DNA of 64,000 bases from Kiloniellales bacterium (GCA_030066685.1 JASJBF010000028.1:37448-101447), one strand, 5' to 3'; shown: positions 25,437-34,019, numbered from the stretch's first letter. A program made the numbers and translations. The notes: generated by a model from the letters alone, not told the origin.

Positions 25437-27077
25437 ATGGACTACTACGATCTCGGACGCTATGCGCGGGCGGTGACCACCTCCTCGCCGGAGGCCCAGC
25501 TCTGGTTCGATCGGGGCCTGATCTGGACCTATGCCTATAACCACGAAGAAGCGATCGTCTGCTTCCGGAAGGCGCTGCAGGCCGACCCGGACTGCGCCAT
25601 GGCGCTCTGGGGCATCGCCTATGCGATCGGCCCCAACTACAACAAGCCCTGGGAGACCTTCGAGGCGGAGGAGAAGCCCGATGCCCTGGCCCAGGCGCGC
25701 GACGCGATCGCGCGGGCGAGCGAGCTCCTGGACCGGGCCACGCCGGCGGAGCGGGCGCTGATCGAGGCCCTGCCCGCGCGCTATCCCGAGGACGCGGGGG
25801 TCGAGGACTTCGGGCCCTGGAACGACGCCTACGCCGACGCGATGCGCGCGGTGCACCGGGACCACCCGGACGACATCGACGTCTGCTGCCTCTTCGCGGA
25901 AGCGATCATGAACCGCACGCCTTGGCAGCTCTGGGACCTGCCCTCCGGGGCGCCGGCCGAGGGCGCCGACACCCTGGAGGCGATCGAGGTCCTGGAGACC
26001 GCCTTCGACCGCCTCGACGGCGCCTGGGAGCACCCCGGCCTGCTGCACATGTACATCCACCTGATGGAGATGTCGCCGCATCCCGAGCGCGCCCTGCGCC
26101 ACGGCGACCGCCTGAGCACCCTGGTGCCCGACGCGGGCCACCTGCTGCACATGGGCACCCACATCGACGTGCTCTGCGGCGACTACATGAACGTCGTCTC
26201 CAGGAACCACACCGCGATCATCGCGGACCGCAAGTTCCTGCAGCGGGCCGGCGCCGAGAACTTCTACTCCGTCTACCGCTGCCACAACTATCACTTCAAG
26301 ATCTACGGGGCGATGTTCCTCGGCCAGCCGCGGCCGGCCCTGGAGGCGGCCGAGGAGCTGATCGAGACCCTGCCCGAGGCCATGCTGCGGCCCCTGGCGG
26401 ACTGGTTCGAGGCCTTCGTCCCGATGAAGCAGCACGTGCTGATCCGCTTCGGCCGCTGGCAGGACATCCTTGCCCAGGACCTGCCCGCCGACGCGGCGCT
26501 CTACTGCGTCACCACGGCCATGCTGCGCTACGCGCGTACGGTGGCGCTCGCCAACACCGGCGACATCGCCGGCGCGGAGGCCGAGCGGGAGCGGTTCTTC
26601 GCCGCCCGGGACCGGGTGCCGGAGAGCCGGATGCTCTTCAACAACACCTGCCGCGACATCCTGCAGGTGGCGGAGCAGATGCTGCTGGGCGAGCTCGCCT
26701 ATCATAAGGGCGACCACGAGGTCGCCTTTGCGCACCTGCGCCGCGCCGTCGCGCTGGACGACGGCCTGCCCTACGACGAGCCCTGGGGCTGGATGCAGCC
26801 GGCCCGCCACGCTCTGGGCGCGCTGCTCCTGGAGCAGGAGCGCCACGAGGAGGCGGAGGCGGTCTACCGGGCCGACCTCGGCCTGGATTCGACCCTCAGC
26901 CGGGCCTGCCAGCATCCAGGCAACGTCTGGAGCCTGCACGGCCTGCACGAGTGCCTGACACGGCGCGGCGAGACGGTCGAGGCGGCGCTGGTCAAGCTGC
27001 AGCTCGACAAGGCGCTGGCCCGGGCCGAGGTGCCGATCCGGGCCTCCTGCTTCTGCCGCCGGCAGGCAGCGGCCTGA
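25437..27077 (+). CDS. Large tetratricopeptide-repeat protein
   Basis: A 546-residue cytosolic protein. The start ATG at 25437 follows a strong GGGGGGAG site. It begins with a TPR-like unit FDRGLIWTYAYNHEEAIVCFRKALQADPDCAMALWGIAYAIG. Further degenerate TPR helices occur up to a C-terminal pair (GELAYHKGDHEVAFAHLRRAVALDD and GALLLEQERHEEAEAVYRADL). In the middle, conserved-looking His blocks (GLLHMYIHLMEMSPHPERALRHGDRL, LLHMGTHIDVLCGDY, YRCHNYHFKIYGAMFLG) are unusual for a plain TPR and may form a ligand or metal pocket; this is inference. It is followed by a small TPR protein in the same direction. Confidence 0.78.
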   Translation: MDYYDLGRYARAVTTSSPEAQLWFDRGLIWTYAYNHEEAIVCFRKALQADPDCAMALWGIAYAIGPNYNKPWETFEAEEKPDALAQARDAIARASELLDRATPAERALIEALPARYPEDAGVEDFGPWNDAYADAMRAVHRDHPDDIDVCCLFAEAIMNRTPWQLWDLPSGAPAEGADTLEAIEVLETAFDRLDGAWEHPGLLHMYIHLMEMSPHPERALRHGDRLSTLVPDAGHLLHMGTHIDVLCGDYMNVVSRNHTAIIADRKFLQRAGAENFYSVYRCHNYHFKIYGAMFLGQPRPALEAAEELIETLPEAMLRPLADWFEAFVPMKQHVLIRFGRWQDILAQDLPADAALYCVTTAMLRYARTVALANTGDIAGAEAERERFFAARDRVPESRMLFNNTCRDILQVAEQMLLGELAYHKGDHEVAFAHLRRAVALDDGLPYDEPWGWMQPARHALGALLLEQERHEEAEAVYRADLGLDSTLSRACQHPGNVWSLHGLHECLTRRGETVEAALVKLQLDKALARAEVPIRASCFCRRQAAA

Positions 27078-27180
27078 GTCGATACCGGCCGCGTTAAGGG
27101 GAAACCAAGGTCTTTGCCGTAGGGACGGGGGTGCCGCGACGGCGCGCCGACACAAGGCGACCCCTTTCCGGACGGAGACC

Positions 27181-27612
27181 ATGCAGCAACTCGACGACAC
27201 GACCTATCGGCAGATCACCGCCCACTGCGCGGCGGGCGACGTGCTGCTGGACGACGACAACCTCGAAGGCGCCATCGCCTGCTACGAGGACGCACTGGCC
27301 CTGGTGCCCGAGCCGAAGACCGACTGGGAGGCGGCGACCTGGATCTACACCGCCATCGGCGACTGCAGCTTCCATCTCGGCGCCTACGACGAGGCCCGGG
27401 AGGCGCTGCAGCAGGCGGTCGCCGCGCCGGACGGCCTGGGCAATCCTTTCGTCCACCTGCGCCTGGGGCAGGCGCAGTTCGAACTTGGCCAGCTCGACCG
27501 CTCGGCCGACGAGCTGGCCCGCGCCTACATGGGCGGCGGGCCCGAGATCTTCGACGACGAGGACCCCAAGTACTGGGACTTCATCCAGACCAGGCTGCGG
27601 CCGCCGGCCTAG
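27181..27612 (+). CDS. Small tetratricopeptide-repeat protein
   Basis: A 143-residue protein with three TPR-like helix pairs. They are GDVLLDDDNLEGAIACYEDALALVP (19-43), TAIGDCSFHLGAYDEAREALQQAVAAPD and LRLGQAQFELGQLDRSADELARAYMGGG. The tail is acidic (FDDEDPKYWDFIQTRLRPPA). Such mini-TPR proteins are scaffolds; the partner is unknown. It follows the large TPR gene by 103 nt, so they may share a transcript. It is the last gene before the metal island and the drop in base composition that marks its edge. Confidence 0.75.
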   Translation: MQQLDDTTYRQITAHCAAGDVLLDDDNLEGAIACYEDALALVPEPKTDWEAATWIYTAIGDCSFHLGAYDEAREALQQAVAAPDGLGNPFVHLRLGQAQFELGQLDRSADELARAYMGGGPEIFDDEDPKYWDFIQTRLRPPA

Positions 27613-27920
27613 CGCGTGAACTCAGAATCTGGGCCGGCGAAGCCGCCCGGATGAGTTTCCGGGTTTGCGGGGAATTCGGACCTTGCCTGGCGCGCGCCAT
27701 GAAGAGCCGGAATGACCCACGACAGACTTAGGCTCAGCAATATCCAGCACATGAGGGCCATGGGCGCTGGTTGCCCGAAGGTGCTCATCCGGTGCTTACC
27801 TGGTCGGTCTGTTCAGCAATCGAGAACCAAAGAGCCCTTGACTCTTCATTGAGAATCAGGGGCTTGAATGGTTGCGAGGGCAGGAAACCACCGAGACCGA
27901 CATCCGCTTTCTGCATCGAT
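27613..27920. other. Non-coding border of the metal island
   Basis: About 300 nt with visibly lower GC and no gene I can support. Short open frames on both strands (for example a minus-strand one ending near 27785) have no recognisable similarity or ribosome site. The loss of the strong GC-rich codon pattern on one side suggests decayed DNA at an insertion boundary. Confidence 0.4.
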
Positions 27921-28013
27921 TTAACTGTGCAGGGGCATTGGGCCGCCGACAGCATCACAGCCCTTTTCCTGCCCGATGACCACGCCCTTGAGAACCTCAC
28001 GCACAAAGGTCAT
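27921..28013 (-). CDS. Very short frame overlapping the zinc GTPase stop (30 residues)
   Basis: The ATG (28013-28011) overlaps the stop of the COG0523 gene as ATGA, the usual sign of translational coupling. The product, starting [20 protein letters not shown] and ending PMPLHS, has a short hydrophobic part but no known domain. It may be a real small peptide, or the intact 5' end of a gene that has been cut off by the island border. The frame stops with TAA at 27921. Confidence 0.3.
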   Translation of the reverse strand: MTFVREVLKGVVIGQEKGCDAVGGPMPLHS

Positions 28014-29227
28014 GCCGCCGTCTCCGCGCGCCGCCAGATCGGAAACGGATCGGGCAAGTCAGGAAGGGTCGCGGGGCCTTGGGCGATATGTTCCGGCAGA
28101 AGCGCCGCGTCAAGCCGGGCCTTCAGCTGCGGCCAGTCGATGTCAGTGCCGATGAACACGAGCTCTTGCCGCCGGTCCCCCCAGGGTTCCTGCCAGTGGG
28201 CGGCCAGGTAGGCGCGTGCGGTCTCGTGGTCGGGCCAGCGTTCCTTGGGCACGGTCGCCCACCAGGTGCCGATGGGCTTCACCGAGGAGAGTGCGCCGGC
28301 AAGTGAGAACTCGGCCAGCCAGTCGGGCCGCGTGGCGATCCAGAAATGCCCCTTGGCGCGGATCACGCCGGGCATCTCGCTGTTCAGCACGGCCAGGATC
28401 TTTTCCGGCTCGAAGGGGCGCCGCGCCCGGTAGACGAAGGACGTGACCCCGTATTCCTCGGTCTCGGGCACATGATCGACGAAGCCATATAGCTCCTTGG
28501 CCCACAACGGGTGCTCGTGGGCCTTCTGGAAGTCGAAGAGCCTCGTATTCAGGATGGCGTCGGCGGGCGCGTCCGAAAAATTCGTCTCGATGATGCGGGC
28601 ATCGGCGTTCAGGCTGCGGATGATCTTGCGTGCGGCGTCGACCTGATGCGGCTGCGCGTCGTCCACCTTGTTCAGGATCACCACGTCGGCGAACTCGATC
28701 TGGTCGGTGAGCAGATGGACGAGCGCGCGCTCGTCGTCGTCGCCCAGCGCCTCGCCGCGGTCGCGCAGGAAGTCGTGGCTCGAATAGTCCTTGAGCAGGT
28801 TCACGGCGTCGACGACCGTGACCATGGTGTCGAGCCGGGCGACGTCGGAGAGGCTCTCGCCCGCCTCGTCGCGGAACTCGAAGGTCGCCGCTACGGGAAG
28901 CGGCTCGGAGATGCCCGTCGACTCGATCAGCAGATAGTCGAAGCGCCCCTCAACTGCGAGGCGGCGCACCTCCGCTAGCAGATCGTCGCGCAGCGTGCAG
29001 CAGATGCAGCCGTTCGACATCTCCACCAGGGTCTCGTCGGTGCGGCTGAGCTCGGTGTCCGCGCGGACGAGATCGGCGTCGATGTTCACCTCGGACATGT
29101 CGTTGACGATCACCGCGACGCGACGGCCCTCGCGGTTGTTCAGCACGCGGTTCAGGAGCGTCGTCTTGCCGGCGCCGAGGAAACCGGAAAGGACGGTGAC
29201 GGGAAGACGGGTATCTTGAGCATTCAT
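28010..29227 (-). CDS. zigA: COG0523 (CobW/ZigA-type) zinc metallochaperone GTPase
   Basis: A 405-residue G3E GTPase. Walker A is GFLGAGKTT (15-23). The metal-binding CxCC motif is [11 protein letters not shown] (Cys74, Cys76, Cys77). The ESTGISEP block follows, and NKVD is the guanine-specificity motif. The C-terminal CobW_C domain contains [14 protein letters not shown] and [11 protein letters not shown]. Members in zinc-starvation clusters (ZigA, ZagA, ZNG1) hand zinc to client enzymes when zinc is scarce. It follows znuA by 17 nt, sharing the znu operon, which supports the zinc (not cobalt) assignment. The divergent folE and hisI genes are likely clients. Confidence 0.9.
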   Translation of the reverse strand: MNAQDTRLPVTVLSGFLGAGKTTLLNRVLNNREGRRVAVIVNDMSEVNIDADLVRADTELSRTDETLVEMSNGCICCTLRDDLLAEVRRLAVEGRFDYLLIESTGISEPLPVAATFEFRDEAGESLSDVARLDTMVTVVDAVNLLKDYSSHDFLRDRGEALGDDDERALVHLLTDQIEFADVVILNKVDDAQPHQVDAARKIIRSLNADARIIETNFSDAPADAILNTRLFDFQKAHEHPLWAKELYGFVDHVPETEEYGVTSFVYRARRPFEPEKILAVLNSEMPGVIRAKGHFWIATRPDWLAEFSLAGALSSVKPIGTWWATVPKERWPDHETARAYLAAHWQEPWGDRRQELVFIGTDIDWPQLKARLDAALLPEHIAQGPATLPDLPDPFPIWRRAETAA

Positions 29228-29244
29228 GGCTTCATCCGCCTCCC

Positions 29245-30315
29245 TTACGAACTCAGCGCTTGCGCGAGGGTCGTCGCGTTATGGCGCATCATGTCGAGAT
29301 AGCTGGGCGCCGGGCCGCCCGGCCCTGAGAGCGCACCGGGGTAGAGCGTGCCGCCGATGGTGGCCCCGGTCTCGTTCGCGATCTGCTCTAAAAGGCGGGA
29401 GTCGGTGATGTTCTCGACGAAGACGGCCGAGATGCTCTCGTCTCGCATCTGCTCAATCAGGCGGGCGACATCTTGCGCCGAGGCCTCGGACTCGGTGCTC
29501 AGCCCCTGAGGCGCCAGGAAGGTCAGCCCGTAGTCGCGGCCGAAATATTGAAACGCGTCGTGCGAGGTAACGACGGTACGACGGCCGGTCGGCAGGCTTG
29601 CCACGATCTCGCGGATCTCAGCGTCGAGCGCCTTGATCTCCGCCACATAGGCCTTGCGGTTCTGGTAGAAGGTCCCGGCATTCTCCGGGTCGGCCTTGGC
29701 GAGCGCGGCGGTGATGTTGTCGACATAAATCACCGCGTTTGTGAGGCTTTGCCAGGCATGCGGGTCGAAGGCGCCGTGGTCATGGTGATCATGAGCGCCA
29801 GCTTCTTCGTGCTCCCCGTGGTCGTGATTGCGACCCTCTTCGGCGGCGTGCTGCTCGTGGTCGTGGTCGTGATCGCGACTCTCTTCTGCGGCGTGCTGCT
29901 CGTGATCGTGATCGCGGCCCTCTTCGGCGGCGTGCTCTTCCCGATCGTGGTCGTCCTCATAGGCGATCAGCTCGACCCCATCGGTCGCCACGACGCGGAG
30001 ACCGCGGAAATCGGAAGCGTCGATCAGCCTGTCCAGCCAGCCTTCGAACTCCAGCCCGTTGACGACGAGGATCTCCGCCTCGCTCACGGCTCGCGCGGCG
30101 GCCGGGGTCGGCTGGTAGACATGGGTGTCGCCGTTAGGACCGACGAGCGTTGTAACGACGACCTGCTCGCCGCCGATGCGCTCCACCATGTCGCCGAGGA
30201 TCGAGAAGGTCGCGACCACGGGAATCGGACCGTCGGACTGCGCCGCCGCCGGAGCGGCCAGCGACAGAACGGCAAGCGCAATGGCGGACGTCAGGAGGGT
30301 TCTACGGTTAGGCAT
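29245..30315 (-). CDS. znuA: Zinc ABC transporter substrate-binding protein ZnuA with His-rich loop
   Basis: A 356-residue periplasmic cluster A-I binding protein with a Sec signal peptide (to about Ala25). Metal ligands seen are His65 (DTHVYQPT), His186 (DPHAW) and the His of TSHDAFQYF. The fourth ligand position, normally Asp in a GGTLY-x-D-ALS setting, reads [10 protein letters not shown] here, so it appears lost. Residues 121-181 form an acidic, His-rich loop of three or four imperfect 13-15-residue repeats ([13 protein letters not shown] type), which bind extra zinc in ZnuA proteins. It sits between znuB (12 nt upstream) and the COG0523 gene (17 nt downstream). Confidence 0.93.
   Translation of the reverse strand: MPNRRTLLTSAIALAVLSLAAPAAAQSDGPIPVVATFSILGDMVERIGGEQVVVTTLVGPNGDTHVYQPTPAAARAVSEAEILVVNGLEFEGWLDRLIDASDFRGLRVVATDGVELIAYEDDHDREEHAAEEGRDHDHEQHAAEESRDHDHDHEQHAAEEGRNHDHGEHEEAGAHDHHDHGAFDPHAWQSLTNAVIYVDNITAALAKADPENAGTFYQNRKAYVAEIKALDAEIREIVASLPTGRRTVVTSHDAFQYFGRDYGLTFLAPQGLSTESEASAQDVARLIEQMRDESISAVFVENITDSRLLEQIANETGATIGGTLYPGALSGPGGPAPSYLDMMRHNATTLAQALSS
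29776..29955. repeat. In-frame tandem repeats coding the ZnuA His-rich loop
   Basis: Three to four imperfect copies of a unit of about 39-45 bp. On the plus strand each copy shows versions of ctcttcggcggcgtgctgctcg followed by alternating gtgatcgtg-like triplets. They code the [14 protein letters not shown] unit of ZnuA. The number of copies is likely to vary between strains by slippage. Confidence 0.7.
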
Positions 30316-30327
30316 GGAAAGATCCTC

Positions 30328-31194
30328 TCAGGCTTGGAGGTGGCGGCGGAGGAAGGCCCGCGCGGCAAGGCCGCCCACCGGCCCGAGCAGCAGCGACAGG
30401 CCGTAGGCGAAACCCGCCACAAGGATGATCGCCGGCCCGGACGGCAGGCTGAAATGGTAGGAGAGCAACAGGCCGATGAGGCTCGAGACCATTGCGAAGG
30501 CGACCGCGGACACGACCAGCCCCCCGATGCTGGCGGCCCAGAACCGCGCGGCGGCGGCAGGCAGGATCATGATGCCGACTGCCATCAGCGTTCCGAGCGC
30601 ATGGAAGCCGCCCACGAGGTTCAGCACGACAAGCGCAAGGAAGGTGAAATGCGTCACGGCGCTCAGGCCGCTTACCGAGCGCAGGAACTGTGGGTCTGCG
30701 CATTCGAGAACCAGCGGCCGGAACAGCAGCGCAAGGGTCAGCACCGAGAGGCTGGCGATAGAGCACAAGAGGATCAGCGCATCGTCGTCGAGCGCGAGCA
30801 CGGTGCCGAAGAGCACGTGCATGAGGTCGACATTGCTGCCTCGGGTGGAGACGATCAGCACGCCGACGGCCAGCGAGATCAGGTAGAAGGCGGCCAGGCT
30901 CGCGTCCTCGCGAAGCGCGGTGACGCGCGTGACGAAGCCCGACAGCAGCGCCACGGCCATGCCGGCGACCAGCCCGCCGATGGTCATGGCGCCCAGCGAG
31001 AGGCCGGAGATCAGATACCCCACGGCCGCGCCCGGCAGGATCGCGTGAGCCATCGCGTCGCCTGTGAGGCTCATCCGGCGCAGCATCAGGAAGACCCCCA
31101 CGGGGGTCGCGCCGACCGAGATGGCGATGCAGCCCATGAGCGCGCGCCGCATGAAACCGAAATCGGCGAAGGGCTGGACAAGGACCTCCCACAT
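30328..31194 (-). CDS. znuB: Zinc ABC transporter permease ZnuB
   Basis: A 288-residue ABC-3 family permease with about eight membrane helices. Family motifs include FMRRALMGCIAISVGATPVGVFLMLRRMSLTGDAMAHAILPGAAVGYL in the first third and GFHALGTLMAVGIMILPAAAARFWA near the coupling region. The ATG (31194-31192) overlaps the znuC stop as ATGA, so I prefer it to an upstream start at 31245 that would overlap znuC by 50 nt. It moves zinc handed over by ZnuA across the inner membrane using ZnuC. Confidence 0.92.
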   Translation of the reverse strand: MWEVLVQPFADFGFMRRALMGCIAISVGATPVGVFLMLRRMSLTGDAMAHAILPGAAVGYLISGLSLGAMTIGGLVAGMAVALLSGFVTRVTALREDASLAAFYLISLAVGVLIVSTRGSNVDLMHVLFGTVLALDDDALILLCSIASLSVLTLALLFRPLVLECADPQFLRSVSGLSAVTHFTFLALVVLNLVGGFHALGTLMAVGIMILPAAAARFWAASIGGLVVSAVAFAMVSSLIGLLLSYHFSLPSGPAIILVAGFAYGLSLLLGPVGGLAARAFLRRHLQA

Positions 31195-31937
31195 CACGCG
31201 GCACCCCGGCCACAGGTATGCGGAGGGCCGCCACAGGCCTCGCACATCCGGCGGGCGCGGAACTGGTTCTCGGCCGTCAGCACCTGCGCCGTGGGCCCAT
31301 GGGCGACGAGTTCGCGCGCCAGCATCAGCGTCTCCGGGAAGTGGGCGCGCACCGTGTCGAAATCGTGCAGCACGGTCAGCACCGTGCGTCCCTCCCCGTG
31401 CCAGCGCCGCACCACGCCGATCAGGTCGGCCACGGTTCTGGCGTCGACCGCGGTGAAGGGTTCGTCCAGCAGGACGAGCCGTGCGTCCTGCAGCAGAAGC
31501 CGGGCGAAGAGCGTGCGCTGGACCTGCCCGCCCGACAGCGATCCGATCGGCCGCGTCTCGAACCCTTCGAGTCCGACCGCGGAAATCGCTTCTGCGACGC
31601 GCGCGCGGTGTCCAGGTCGCAGGCCGGCAAAGCCGCCAATCTCTCGCCAGAGCCCCATTGCCACGAGATCGACGACCGTGATCGGAAAGGACCGGTCAAC
31701 GTCGGATTGCTGCGGCAGGTAGGCGACGTCATCCCGCGTCAGCGCGCCGAAGGCGATCCCTCCGCCGAGCGGCGGGAGCGTGCCGACCACCCCCTTCAAG
31801 AGCGTGGATTTGCCAGCCCCGTTGGGTCCGACGATGGCCGTCAGGCTGCCCTCGGCGATCTCGCCGCAGAGGCGATGCACGGCCGGAAGCCGGTCGTAGC
31901 CGAGGGTCAGGTCCTGAAACTTGAGGGCGTGGGTCAC
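31194..31937 (-). CDS. znuC: Zinc ABC transporter ATPase ZnuC
   Basis: A 247-residue ABC ATPase. Walker A is GPNGAGKSTLLKG, the Q-loop is AYLPQQSDVDRSFPITVVDLV, the signature is LSGGQVQRTLFARLLLQDA, Walker B is LVLLDEPFTAVD and the switch His is in VLHDF. The C-terminal tail RRMCEACGGPPHTCGRGAA has three cysteines and a histidine, unusual for the family and possibly metal-binding. GTG at 31937 is used because it overlaps the upstream small frame as GTGA and places the homologous start correctly. The frame remains open far upstream without similarity. Confidence 0.92.
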   Translation of the reverse strand: MTHALKFQDLTLGYDRLPAVHRLCGEIAEGSLTAIVGPNGAGKSTLLKGVVGTLPPLGGGIAFGALTRDDVAYLPQQSDVDRSFPITVVDLVAMGLWREIGGFAGLRPGHRARVAEAISAVGLEGFETRPIGSLSGGQVQRTLFARLLLQDARLVLLDEPFTAVDARTVADLIGVVRRWHGEGRTVLTVLHDFDTVRAHFPETLMLARELVAHGPTAQVLTAENQFRARRMCEACGGPPHTCGRGAA

Positions 31938-32071
31938 AGGCGCCCCGGCGTGGACGTCGCCCAGAAGAAGCTGGCCCAGAGCGCTGCAACGATCAGTGCC
32001 GCGCCGGCCAGCCGGGGCCCGGCGCCGAGCAGCAGCAGCAAGAGCGAAGAAGGGCTGCGCCGCGCCCTCAT
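31934..32071 (-). CDS. 45-residue membrane-peptide frame coupled to znuC
   Basis: An ATG at 32071 opens a 45-codon frame whose TGA overlaps the znuC GTG (GTGA), while its own ATG overlaps the preceding stop (ATGA). The product is hydrophobic: MRARRSPSSLLLLLLGAG, then GAALIVAALWASFFWATS. This gives one or two membrane passes with a basic N-terminus, orientation in. It has no known domain. The tight chain of overlaps in a zinc operon favours real translation, but a decayed gene remnant is not excluded. Confidence 0.4.
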   Translation of the reverse strand: MRARRSPSSLLLLLLGAGPRLAGAALIVAALWASFFWATSTPGRL

Positions 32072-32235
32072 GCCAGCGCTCCCGGCCGAATGGTATCGGC
32101 CCCTGGGTCGGGAGAGCTGGGGTTTTTGCTCTGTGCCCGCGCCGTACCGAACCCTGCTTTGCCGCTTCCAAAGAACCCGGCCAGCACCGAGATCGGCGAA
32201 CGCCGTGACGGTCCATCCAGATACCGGCTCTCCAT
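32068..32235 (-). pseudogene. 55-codon frame resembling a truncated COG0523 GTPase N-terminus
   Basis: The ATG at 32235 has a good ribosome site (GAGGAG). The product carries PISVLAGFFGSGKAGFG (residues 14-30), which lines up with the Walker A start of the nearby COG0523 protein ([15 protein letters not shown]): 8 of 14 positions identical, all key glycines and the lysine kept. The rest of the GTPase is absent; the frame runs into unrelated low-complexity sequence and ends with a TGA overlapping the next ATG. The likely reading is a remnant of a second cobW-like gene that once lay between zur and znuC. It may still be translated as a leader. Confidence 0.45.
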
Positions 32236-32257
32236 GGGTGGGGCTCCTCGTTCCCGT

Positions 32258-32764
32258 TCAGCCTGAGCTCGCTTCAGCGCACCGCGCGCACATCCCCTCG
32301 ACCTCAACCATGCGTCGTTTCACGGCAAACCCGAGGGCGGCCGCATCCTCGGCAAGCAGTCCTCCGATCCGGGGATCCTCGAGCTCAACCGATGCCCCGC
32401 AGCTGCTGCAGATGAAGAAAAGGCAATCCTGTCCGCGCTCCGGATGGGCACAGGGGACGTAGGCGTTCAGGCTTTCGATCTTGGAGACGAGGCCCTGCGC
32501 CATGAGGAACCCAAGCACCCGGTAAACGGTGGGCGGTCCGACCGGACGCGAATCCTCGAGCTTGAGCGCTTCGATCAGCTCGTAGGCACCCGTCGGCCGG
32601 GCATTCGCCCAGAGCAGTTCGAGGATATGCCGGCGGAGCTCTGTCATCCTTACGCCGCGCGCCTCGCAGATCGATACAGCCAGCGCAACACGTTCACGCG
32701 GTGAATGCTCGCCGCGGCAATTCGGATCGGTGCAGGGTCGGGGTCGGATCGGCGGTTCTGTCAT
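32258..32764 (-). CDS. zur: Fur-family zinc uptake regulator Zur
   Basis: A 168-residue Fur-fold repressor. The winged-helix DNA-binding part includes RMTELRRHILELLWANARPTGAYELIEALK and VGPPTVYRVLGFLMAQGLVSKIES. The structural zinc pair is CSSCG, with CARC at the C-terminus. AYVPCAHPERGQDCLFFIC contains the His/Cys of the sensory site. An N-terminal CTDPNCRGEH adds two more cysteines. Position at the head of znu genes, and a palindrome just upstream, mark it as Zur rather than Fur. It should repress both its own operon and folE-hisI when zinc is sufficient. Confidence 0.93.
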   Translation of the reverse strand: MTEPPIRPRPCTDPNCRGEHSPRERVALAVSICEARGVRMTELRRHILELLWANARPTGAYELIEALKLEDSRPVGPPTVYRVLGFLMAQGLVSKIESLNAYVPCAHPERGQDCLFFICSSCGASVELEDPRIGGLLAEDAAALGFAVKRRMVEVEGMCARCAEASSG

Positions 32765-32796
32765 CGCGCAGTCTGATCTTGCGTTAAATAATTGTA

Positions 32797-32808
32797 ACGT
32801 TATAACGT
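32797..32808. promoter_or_regulatory. Probable Zur operator between zur and folE
   Basis: A perfect 12-bp palindrome, ACGTTATAACGT, in the 108-nt divergent gap. A wider inverted repeat CTTGCGTT/AACGCAAG (32778-32785 and 32819-32826) has the same centre. The GTTATAAC core is of the type seen in alphaproteobacterial Zur boxes and returns at 36013-36020. One site here could control both directions. Confidence 0.75.
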
Positions 32809-32872
32809 AGCGTTCTACAACGCAAGAGAGATTGCCACCGGGGGCGGCCCGAAACTGACGAAAGGCTAGGAT

Positions 32873-33526
32873 ATGGACACTGCGGTTTTTGAGACCCCGC
32901 CCTCGACCTCATCACGCATCAAATCGGGCGCGCGCCATCGGCCGAGCCGGTCTGAGGCGGAGGCCGCCGTTCGCACGCTGATCGAATGGGCCGGAGACGA
33001 TCCGGACCGGGAGGGGCTGAAGGAAACACCCGAGCGCGTCGTGCGTGCCTATGAGGAATTCTTCGCCGGATACGACGAAGACCCGGTGGCCTTGTTGGCC
33101 ACCACCTTCGAGGAGACCGCCGCCTATGACGAGATGATCGTCCTGCGCGATATCCGCCTCGAATCCCACTGCGAGCATCACATCGTCCCCATCCTCGGAA
33201 GAGCGCACATCGGCTATCTGCCGACGGGGCGGGTCGTCGGTTTCTCCAAGCTCGCGCGCCTCGTCGAGGTCTTCGCCAAGCGGCTGCAGATCCAGGAAGC
33301 GCTGACGTCACAGATCGCGGACACGATCCAGGACTTGCTCAAGCCGCGTGGCGTCGGCGTCGTCATCGAGGCGGCGCACCAGTGCATGACCACACGCGGC
33401 ATCCGCAAGCCGGGGGTCAGCGCGGTCACCAGCCGCATGCTCGGCTGCTTTCGCGACGACCCGACGACGCGTCGAGAATTTCTGTCGATGATCGGCAGCC
33501 AGAGGAACGCCCCGCATGAGACCTGA
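32873..33526 (+). CDS. folE: GTP cyclohydrolase I, zinc-dependent type (FolE)
   Basis: A 217-residue enzyme that turns GTP into 7,8-dihydroneopterin triphosphate, first step of folate and tetrahydrobiopterin synthesis. The zinc ligands of FolE1 are all present: Cys100 and His103 in [12 protein letters not shown], and Cys171 in HQCMTTRGI. Other family blocks are [19 protein letters not shown] and [20 protein letters not shown]. It is unexpected that a zinc-starvation operon carries the zinc-requiring FolE1 rather than FolE2. A protected, COG0523-served copy is one explanation. It overlaps hisI by 11 nt. Confidence 0.92.
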   Translation: MDTAVFETPPSTSSRIKSGARHRPSRSEAEAAVRTLIEWAGDDPDREGLKETPERVVRAYEEFFAGYDEDPVALLATTFEETAAYDEMIVLRDIRLESHCEHHIVPILGRAHIGYLPTGRVVGFSKLARLVEVFAKRLQIQEALTSQIADTIQDLLKPRGVGVVIEAAHQCMTTRGIRKPGVSAVTSRMLGCFRDDPTTRREFLSMIGSQRNAPHET

Positions 33527-34019
33527 GCACGCCGACTCGACGGTTTCGGCCCCCTTTGTCGCCCGCACGACGGTCGAGCAAGTCGAAGAGGGCCTTGCCC
33601 TGGCACCCAAGTTCGATGCCGACGGGCTGATCCCCTGCGTGACGACCGACGCCGACGTCGGCGACGTTCTGATGCTCGGATACATGAACCGGGACGCGCT
33701 GCGGCGAACGATCGCGACCGGCGAGGCACACTACTGGAGCCGGAGCCGCCAGTGCCTCTGGCGCAAAGGCGCGACCAGCGGCCTCGTCCAGGAGGTTGTC
33801 GAAATGCGCATCGACGACGATCAGGACGCCGTCTGGCTGCGCGTCCGCGTCGCGGGGTCGGGCGCCAGCTGCCATGTCGGCTACCGTTCCTGCTTCTATC
33901 GGTCGGTGGAACTCCGCGGCCCACCAGAAGCGCCCACGCGCCTCGTGTTCGCTGAGACACAAAGGACCTTCGACCCGAAGGACGTCTACGGCGACGCGCC
34001 GAACCCAACCCAGCTTTGA
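33516..34019 (+). CDS. hisI: Phosphoribosyl-AMP cyclohydrolase (zinc-operon HisI paralogue)
   Basis: A 167-residue PRA-CH enzyme, third step in histidine synthesis, a zinc/magnesium hydrolase. Conserved blocks: [59 protein letters not shown] and [11 protein letters not shown], whose cysteines bind the metal. It is longer than typical HisI (about 130), with an extra N-terminal 35 residues and a C-terminal tail. HisI copies are among the known zinc-dependent enzymes duplicated in Zur regulons. It overlaps folE and is followed directly by the DUF1826 gene. Confidence 0.92.
   Translation: MRPEHADSTVSAPFVARTTVEQVEEGLALAPKFDADGLIPCVTTDADVGDVLMLGYMNRDALRRTIATGEAHYWSRSRQCLWRKGATSGLVQEVVEMRIDDDQDAVWLRVRVAGSGASCHVGYRSCFYRSVELRGPPEAPTRLVFAETQRTFDPKDVYGDAPNPTQL

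Noticed and set aside
29776..29955. Possible CRISPR-like repeats in the znuA region
   Set aside because: The repeats are in frame, imperfect, code a His-rich protein loop and lack equal spacers.
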